From positions 7,680,001 through 7,744,000 of the forward strand of contig NZ_CP140772.1 of NCBI RefSeq assembly GCF_037893185.1: 64,000 nt of DNA, read 5' to 3'. Positions 58,792 through 64,000 of this stretch are shown in pieces (position 1 is the first letter of the stretch; the number at the start of each line of letters is the position of its first letter). The DNA is from Chitinophaga sp. 180180018-3 (lineage in GTDB: Bacteria > Bacteroidota > Bacteroidia > Chitinophagales > Chitinophagaceae). The notes beneath the pieces were generated by a model. It was not told the DNA's origin. It did no database searches and was given only the letters and a program-made list of their open reading frames with translations. A program made the translations under genes and the position numbers.

Positions 58792-60207
58792 ATGCCACGT
58801 TTCACGAACGCGTTCGCGCGCATTAGTCGTTTTTTTCAATTATTTAAGATAGCTGTAACAGGTAGTGAGAAGGAGTTTACGACAGGGAGTATCAATAGGG
58901 CTATCTTTCTGCTTTCTATTCCAATGATACTGGAAATGGCCATGGAGTCGCTGTTTGCAGTAGTAGATATTTACTTCGTCAGTCACCTGGGAGTAAACGC
59001 TATTACTACCGTGGGACTTACAGAATCTGTACTTACACTGGTGTATACCGGAGCTATGGGACTGAGTATGGCCGCAACAGCTATGATAGCACGCAGGATT
59101 GGTGAAAAGAATCCGGACGCCGCCGCACGGTCAGCTATGCAGGCAATATACCCGGGTCTGGCTATTGTACTGCTGGTGAGTATTACAGGGATTTTCTTTT
59201 CAAAAGATATTCTGTTGGCGATGGGAGCGGCAAAAGATGTGGCAGACTACGGTTATGAATATACGAAGATACTATTGGGCGGTAATCTGGTGATCGTAAT
59301 GTTGTTTCTCATCAACGGTATCTTCCGTGGCGCCGGCGATGCTGCATTGGCCATGAGGGCACTGTGGCTTGCCAATGGATTGAATATCCTCCTTTGCCCG
59401 CTGTTGATATCCGGCTGGGGGCCGGTGCCGGCATTGGGACTTAAAGGAGCGGCTATCGCTACTTTCATCGGCAGAGGCTCCGGGGTTGTTTATCAGCTGT
59501 ATCACCTGGTAAAAGGGAAAGACCTGATCCGGATTACCCGGAAACACCTGGCGCCTTCTTTTCCTGTAATATTTTCCATTCTCAAAGTTGCTGCCGGCGC
59601 TACTGCTCAGATGCTGATTGCATCGGCCAGCTGGATATTCCTGGTGCGCATTATATCCAATTTCGGGAAAGATGCAGTGGCCGGTTATACCATCGCCATC
59701 AGGATCATCATTTTTACCATCCTGCCCGCCTGGGGGATGGCCAATGCAGCAGCGGCTCTCGTAGGGCAAAACCTTGGCGCACAACAACCCGACAGGGCGG
59801 AAACCTCCGCCTGGCGCGCTGCTTTCTTTAATATGCTGTTCCTGGGGCTGGTAGCCATTATTTTCTGGACAGGTGCCCCGGTAATCCTCAGCTATTTTAC
59901 AAACGATCAAACGGTGGCTGGCTACGCCCTGCAATGCATACGCCTGATGAGTGCGGGGTATATCTTCTACGCCTATGGTATGGTACTAACCCAGTCGTTT
60001 AATGGTGCCGGTGATACCCGAACCCCCATGCTGATCAACCTGTTTTCTATGTGGCTTTGGCAGATGCCCCTGGCATATACGCTGGCCGTATTCCTGAAAA
60101 TGGGGCCGGCAGGCGTGTTCTGGGCCATTGCCATATCAGAGTCGACAGCAGCCATAGCCGCGATCATCCTGTTCCGCAGAGGGGCCTGGAAGAGGGCAAA
60201 GATTTAG
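58792..60207 (+). CDS. MATE-family multidrug/toxin efflux transporter
   Basis: The 471-residue protein pairs two bundles of six membrane helices, the MATE plan (e.g. FLLSIPMILEMAMESLFAVV, then DIYFVSHLGVNAITTVGLTE; GVVYQLYHLVKGKDLI; LPAWGMANAAAALVGQNLGA; MVLTQSFNGAGDTRTPMLIN). Family repeats GRGSGVVYQ and FRGAGDA/FNGAGDT are present in both halves. It exports toxic compounds using H+ or Na+. A short N-terminal region (MPRFTNAFARISRFFQLFKI) precedes the first helix, so a downstream start is possible. It is followed by pfkB 78 bp later but that gene has its own promoter box. Confidence 0.92.
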   Translation: MPRFTNAFARISRFFQLFKIAVTGSEKEFTTGSINRAIFLLSIPMILEMAMESLFAVVDIYFVSHLGVNAITTVGLTESVLTLVYTGAMGLSMAATAMIARRIGEKNPDAAARSAMQAIYPGLAIVLLVSITGIFFSKDILLAMGAAKDVADYGYEYTKILLGGNLVIVMLFLINGIFRGAGDAALAMRALWLANGLNILLCPLLISGWGPVPALGLKGAAIATFIGRGSGVVYQLYHLVKGKDLIRITRKHLAPSFPVIFSILKVAAGATAQMLIASASWIFLVRIISNFGKDAVAGYTIAIRIIIFTILPAWGMANAAAALVGQNLGAQQPDRAETSAWRAAFFNMLFLGLVAIIFWTGAPVILSYFTNDQTVAGYALQCIRLMSAGYIFYAYGMVLTQSFNGAGDTRTPMLINLFSMWLWQMPLAYTLAVFLKMGPAGVFWAIAISESTAAIAAIILFRRGAWKRAKI

Positions 60208-60230
60208 CTTCACGCTTCCTGTATAAGTAG

Positions 60231-60238
60231 TACCTTTG
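60231..60238 (+). promoter_or_regulatory. Bacteroidetes -7 box upstream of the PfkB kinase
   Basis: TACCTTTG exactly matches TAnnTTTG and sits 48 bp before the ATG at 60286. Its surroundings (TACCTTTGCG) are the same as at tmk, so two housekeeping-type genes in this window share it. Confidence 0.65.
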
Positions 60239-60285
60239 CGAGGTTTTGTATTAAATTTAAAATTAATAAAAATAAACTAAGCAAC

Positions 60286-61209
60286 ATGTCACTTACAGTC
60301 GTAGGCACAATGGCATTCGATGAAATCGAGACCCCATTCGGTAAATCGGGCAGAATTATTGGCGGTTCCGCAACCTATATCGCCTGGGCGGCGTCTAACT
60401 TCGTTAAACCAATCAATCAGGTTTCCGTAGTAGGAGAAGATTTCCCGGCTGCTGAACTCCATGCACTGACTGCTAAGGGTGTGAAACTGGATGGTGTACA
60501 GATCAAAAAGAATGAAAAGTCTTTTTACTGGTCCGGCAAGTATCATATGGACATGAATACCCGGGATTCCCTGGCTACCGAGTTAAATGTATTGGCTGAT
60601 TTTCAGCCCGTTATACCAGAAAGCTATCAGGGAAGCGAATTCCTGATCCTCGGTAACCTCACTCCGCAGGTGCAGATGAGCGTACTGGATCAGATGAAGG
60701 AACGGCCTAAACTGATTGTAATGGATACCATGAACTTTTGGATGGAAGTGGCGATGGAGGACCTGCTGAAAGTGCTGAAGAAAGTAGATGTGCTGATGGT
60801 AAATGATAGTGAAGCAAGACAACTGAGCGGTGAATATTCACTGGTAAAAGCTGCCCGGAAGATCCTGACCATGGGCCCCCGTTACCTGATCATCAAAAAA
60901 GGTGAGCACGGCGCTTTACTGTTCTCAGAAAACCACGTGTTCTTTGCCCCTGCGATGCCGCTGGACGACGTATTTGATCCAACTGGTGCCGGTGATACCT
61001 TTGCGGGAGGATTCATCGGATACCTGGCTAAAACGAAGGATATTTCCTTTGAAAACATGAAAACAGCCATCATTGTTGGATCAGCCATGGCTTCCTTCTG
61101 TGTGGAGAAATTTGGCACTGACCGTATCAGAGAAGTAAACCATGATGATATCACCACCCGCATCGAACAATTTGTTCAGCTGGTGAATTTCGATATTGAC
61201 CTTGTATAG
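60286..61209 (+). CDS. PfkB-family sugar/nucleoside kinase
   Basis: The 307-residue ribokinase-type protein should phosphorylate a sugar or nucleoside with ATP. The front IGGSATYIAWAASNF is the substrate-side PfkB signature, and DPTGAGDTFAGGFIGYLAKT (about 230-249) is the second PfkB signature with the catalytic base aspartate in GAGD. The substrate is not obvious. The sequence lies within the normal length range. It stands alone with its own promoter and ends in palindrome D, which also contains the stop codon of the opposite nuclease gene. Confidence 0.9.
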   Translation: MSLTVVGTMAFDEIETPFGKSGRIIGGSATYIAWAASNFVKPINQVSVVGEDFPAAELHALTAKGVKLDGVQIKKNEKSFYWSGKYHMDMNTRDSLATELNVLADFQPVIPESYQGSEFLILGNLTPQVQMSVLDQMKERPKLIVMDTMNFWMEVAMEDLLKVLKKVDVLMVNDSEARQLSGEYSLVKAARKILTMGPRYLIIKKGEHGALLFSENHVFFAPAMPLDDVFDPTGAGDTFAGGFIGYLAKTKDISFENMKTAIIVGSAMASFCVEKFGTDRIREVNHDDITTRIEQFVQLVNFDIDLV

Positions 61210-61294
61210 AATATAGAATAAGAAATAGCAAGAAGACCTTAGCGATAGATAATTATTCGCTAAGGTCTTCTTGCTATTTCTTATTCTATATTCT
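61208..61294. repeat. Palindromic element D (38-bp perfect arms, different core)
   Basis: Arms 61208-61245 and 61257-61294 are perfectly complementary over 38 bp around an 11-nt loop. The outer end resembles elements A-C in being rich in AGAAT-type words, but the inner stem is GCAAGAAGACCTTAGCGA and lacks the AGTAAACGCGA word. Both converging stop codons (pfkB TAG, nuclease TTA at 61294) lie in the arm ends. Confidence 0.85.
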
Positions 61295-62088
61295 TAATTC
61301 TTGAAAATCCCATTCAATATAGCCGCCAGTCTCACTCCTCCCTTCAGCAACTGTTGATTAAGATCGTTTACAAAAACATAATTATAACGATAGCTGAGCT
61401 TGGAATCGGGTTGGGTATAGGCATATATCCGGTCCGATAACTGATGTGAATCAAACATCCAGTCTGCGATAGTGCCCTGCTGCATGGCCTTTATTGCTGC
61501 AGGGGTGGCAATGTCCAGCGCTTTGGTATATTCAGTATAGCTCAGCTGCTGATAGTCGATCAATTGCTCATCCCATACCTTATGCAGGTTGGATGGCGTA
61601 TTGAACCATGTTACATTGATCTTGTTACCGCCCAGATCTTCGTCACGGCCAACATGCAGCGGTTGATGTAAATCTCCCATCAAATGGATCAGAAAAGTAA
61701 GCGCAAAAATCTGTTTTTCTTTTGCCACAGAGCGATCTTTCAATTGTTTGATCAACGCCTGGACTTCTGTATAAAGGTTCTCCCCGGTAGCTTCGGCCAT
61801 TAACTGATCAAATCGGGCACGGTCGATATTGGCTGGAAAATCCAGGTAGTGCCATTGATTGGTATGATCGTACTGATGAGTAGTGTCTGATTTGATGAAA
61901 TCAGGCCAGTTGGCCACCATCGCCATACTTTGTTTGCCCAGTATATTGGATACTGCCTTCCGGGCTTGCGGAGTAAGATGTAGCCATGCAATTTCAGCTA
62001 CAATACGATGCCCGTTGGGACCCCATGCAAAAGATGCCATAGGTAACAGGAAGGCCATTAACAGGCCCATTAAGATCTTTTTTCTCAT
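61294..62088 (-). CDS. S1/P1 nuclease
   Basis: This 264-residue secreted zinc nuclease degrades single-stranded DNA and RNA and releases 3' phosphates. The signal (LMGLLMAFLLPMASFA) cuts before WGPNGHRIVAEIAW, so the mature protein begins with the zinc-binding Trp and then His as in S1/P1. Other zinc ligands are in DHTNQWHYLDFP and LTFLIHLMGDLHQPLHVGRD. The length is typical. The ATG at 62088 is the first of the frame. It converges with pfkB and diverges from uvrB. Confidence 0.93.
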   Translation of the reverse strand: MRKKILMGLLMAFLLPMASFAWGPNGHRIVAEIAWLHLTPQARKAVSNILGKQSMAMVANWPDFIKSDTTHQYDHTNQWHYLDFPANIDRARFDQLMAEATGENLYTEVQALIKQLKDRSVAKEKQIFALTFLIHLMGDLHQPLHVGRDEDLGGNKINVTWFNTPSNLHKVWDEQLIDYQQLSYTEYTKALDIATPAAIKAMQQGTIADWMFDSHQLSDRIYAYTQPDSKLSYRYNYVFVNDLNQQLLKGGVRLAAILNGIFKN

Positions 62089-62193
62089 AAGTCGACTTGA
62101 TAATGAAGGAACAAAAGTAAAGCATCTTTTTTAACACTTATACTTCCTGATTCTTTAGTATTTTTACAGATACCGCTCAAATAAAATTTCAAT

Positions 62194-64000
62194 ATGTCAT
62201 TTAATATCCATGCTCCGTATGCTCCGGCTGGTGACCAGCCCGAAGCCATAAAGCAGTTAACCAAAGGTGTCAGAGATGGAGAACCTTTTCAAACCCTGTT
62301 AGGTGTAACAGGTTCCGGTAAAACATTTACCGTTGCCAACGTTATCCAACAAGTGCAACGCCCTACCCTGGTGCTTACGCATAATAAAACATTGGTGGCA
62401 CAGCTTTACGGCGAACTCAGGCAATTTTTCCCGGATAACGCTGTTGAATACTATGTTTCATATTACGATTATTATCAGCCTGAGGCCTATATGCCGGTTA
62501 GCGATACCTATATCGAAAAAGACCTTGCCATCAACGAGGAATTGGATAAACTAAGGCTGAAAGCTACCTCCAATCTCCTTTCCGGCCGGAGAGACATCAT
62601 CGTGGTAGCCAGTGTTTCCTGCATTTATGGTATCGGTAACCCCGCGGAATATGAGAATGGTATCATCCGTATTCAGAAAGGACAAACAATAGGTCGGAAT
62701 ACCCTCCTGCATGGCCTGGTAAATTCGCTGTACAGTCGTACTACAGGTGATTTTAACCGTGGTAATTTCCGCGTTAAAGGCGATACCGTAGATATTAACC
62801 TCCCCTATGTGGATTATGGTTATCGTATCACTTTTTTTGGAGATGAGATTGAGGAGATAGAAACTATTGATGTTCAGAACAGCAAAAGGATCACGGTAGT
62901 GGAAAATGCAGCCATTTTCCCGGCTAATATGTACCTCGCGCCGAAAGATATGATGCAGCAGATCATCTTTGAAATACAGGATGAGCTGAAGGCCCAGGTC
63001 GACTACTTCAAAGCTAATGGAAAACTGATTGAAGCGCAGCGTCTTTCCGATCGGGTAAATTATGATGTGGAGATGATCAGGGAATTGGGCTATTGCTCCG
63101 GAATTGAGAACTATTCACGCTTTCTCGATCGTCGCAAACCAGGTGCAAGGCCATTCTGCCTGCTGGATTATTTCCCGAGCGACTTTCTGCTGGTGGTAGA
63201 CGAGAGCCATGTGACTGTTCCTCAAATCGGTGCGATGTATGGAGGCGACCGCTCACGCAAACTGAACCTTGTAGAATTTGGATTCCGCCTGCCTTCTGCC
63301 CTGGATAACCGTCCGCTCAACTTCTATGAGTTTGAAAATATGTTGAATCAAACCATATTCGTAAGTGCGACTCCGGGCGACTATGAACTGAAGAAAACAG
63401 AAGGCGTGGTGGTAGAACAGGTAGTTCGGCCAACAGGTTTGCTGGAGCCACCTATCGAGGTAAGGCCCAGTGTGAATCAGGTGGATGATCTTCTGGAGGA
63501 AATAGATAAGAGAGTACAGAAAGGCGACCGCGTACTGGTAACTACACTTACCAAGAGAATGGCCGAAGAGATGGACAAATATCTCGGGCGTATCAATATA
63601 AAATCCCGTTATATCCATTCAGAAGTGGATACGCTGGAGCGTATAGAAATACTGCGCGACCTGCGACTGGGGAATATCGACGTACTGGTGGGCGTAAACC
63701 TGCTCAGGGAAGGGCTGGATCTGCCGGAAGTTTCGCTGGTAGCAATACTCGATGCGGATAAGGAAGGCTTCCTGAGAGACGAACGTTCCCTGACACAGAC
63801 CGCAGGTCGAGCCGCCCGTAACGTAGACGGACTGGTAATATTTTACGCAGATACTATTACCGACAGCATGCAGCGTACAATAGATGAAACCAACCGGCGC
63901 AGGGAAAAACAGGTTGCTTTCAATATTGAACATAACATTACACCGCGTACTGTCCGCAAGACTAAAGAACAAATACTGGGGCAAACATCTGTATTGGAAG
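62194..64000 (+). CDS. uvrB: Excinuclease ABC subunit B (UvrB), 3' end outside the window
   Basis: UvrB is the DNA-damage-verifying helicase-like subunit of nucleotide excision repair. The first 602 residues are present: Walker A in LLGVTGSGKTFTVAN (about 35-49), the damage-binding hairpin YYVSYYDYYQPEAYMPVSDT (about 88-107), the UvrA-interacting and YvbR regions, Walker B with DFLLVVDESHVTVPQIGAMY, and the motif V/VI area LVGVNLLREGLDLPEVSLVA and DERSLTQTAGRAARNVDG. Only the C-terminal UVR coiled coil lies past the window. The ATG at 62194 gives the usual start MSFNIHAPYAPAGDQP. Confidence 0.97.
   Translation, partial: MSFNIHAPYAPAGDQPEAIKQLTKGVRDGEPFQTLLGVTGSGKTFTVANVIQQVQRPTLVLTHNKTLVAQLYGELRQFFPDNAVEYYVSYYDYYQPEAYMPVSDTYIEKDLAINEELDKLRLKATSNLLSGRRDIIVVASVSCIYGIGNPAEYENGIIRIQKGQTIGRNTLLHGLVNSLYSRTTGDFNRGNFRVKGDTVDINLPYVDYGYRITFFGDEIEEIETIDVQNSKRITVVENAAIFPANMYLAPKDMMQQIIFEIQDELKAQVDYFKANGKLIEAQRLSDRVNYDVEMIRELGYCSGIENYSRFLDRRKPGARPFCLLDYFPSDFLLVVDESHVTVPQIGAMYGGDRSRKLNLVEFGFRLPSALDNRPLNFYEFENMLNQTIFVSATPGDYELKKTEGVVVEQVVRPTGLLEPPIEVRPSVNQVDDLLEEIDKRVQKGDRVLVTTLTKRMAEEMDKYLGRINIKSRYIHSEVDTLERIEILRDLRLGNIDVLVGVNLLREGLDLPEVSLVAILDADKEGFLRDERSLTQTAGRAARNVDGLVIFYADTITDSMQRTIDETNRRREKQVAFNIEHNITPRTVRKTKEQILGQTSVLE

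Overview
The window looks like chromosome of a Bacteroidetes (Bacteroidota) bacterium, most likely Chitinophagaceae and close to Chitinophaga. The signs are a SusC/RagA TonB receptor with an STN domain beside FecR and an ECF sigma factor, a giant protein with a gliding-motility-type (T9SS type B) C-terminus followed by PorP/SprF and OmpA genes, several Bacteroidetes -7 promoter boxes (TAnnTTTG), and lipoproteins and SusC-type proteins typical of the phylum. No integrase, transposase, phage structural gene or CRISPR array was seen.

Layout. 1-5.3 kb: a cell-surface signalling set (partial SusC with STN domain, FecR anti-sigma, divergent ECF sigma). 5.3-7.7 kb: tmk, a broken YdjC-type deacetylase, and a GH76 alpha-1,6-mannanase lipoprotein. 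7.7-16.1 kb: a complete recDCB operon. 16.2-18.7 kb: an outer-membrane protein, Pth2, YwbE and an SPFH protein. 18.8-19.85 kb: a minus-strand array of recognisable (Ile-UAU, His, Tyr, Phe) and decayed tRNAs, preceded by two terminator-bounded intervals that hold small ORFs or small RNAs. 20.3-24.2 kb: an accessory segment with two lone winged-helix proteins, a lone receiver, a small 23-residue-repeat protein, a nucleotidyltransferase-like protein, a FecR-N-like membrane protein and a 35-aa membrane peptide. 24.2-34.2 kb: glycan and peptide metabolism (GT87, GH92, GHL10-like hydrolase, CBM9-like protein, M13 peptidase, DUF5009). 34.2-42.2 kb: a minus-strand run of STAND NTPase, transglutaminase-like membrane protein, ClC channel, KefG-like and KefC-like proteins. 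42.2-57.8 kb: a repeat-rich regulatory gap, then the giant Ig-like adhesin (3913 aa) with PorP/SprF and OmpA. 57.9-64 kb: a lipoprotein, MATE transporter, PfkB kinase, S1/P1 nuclease and partial uvrB.

The most unusual signals are: (1) four long palindromes (31-47 bp arms) filling gene 3' ends, three of which share the core GATAGTAAACGCGA or a close variant; (2) the partly degenerate tRNA array with a rare Ile-UAU tRNA and a D-armless tRNA-like gene; (3) TGAAC direct repeats at 9-bp spacing in the gap between the STAND NTPase and the giant adhesin; (4) the STAND / transglutaminase-like / ion-channel gene run; (5) the 23-residue HHPxG repeat protein next to split response-regulator parts.
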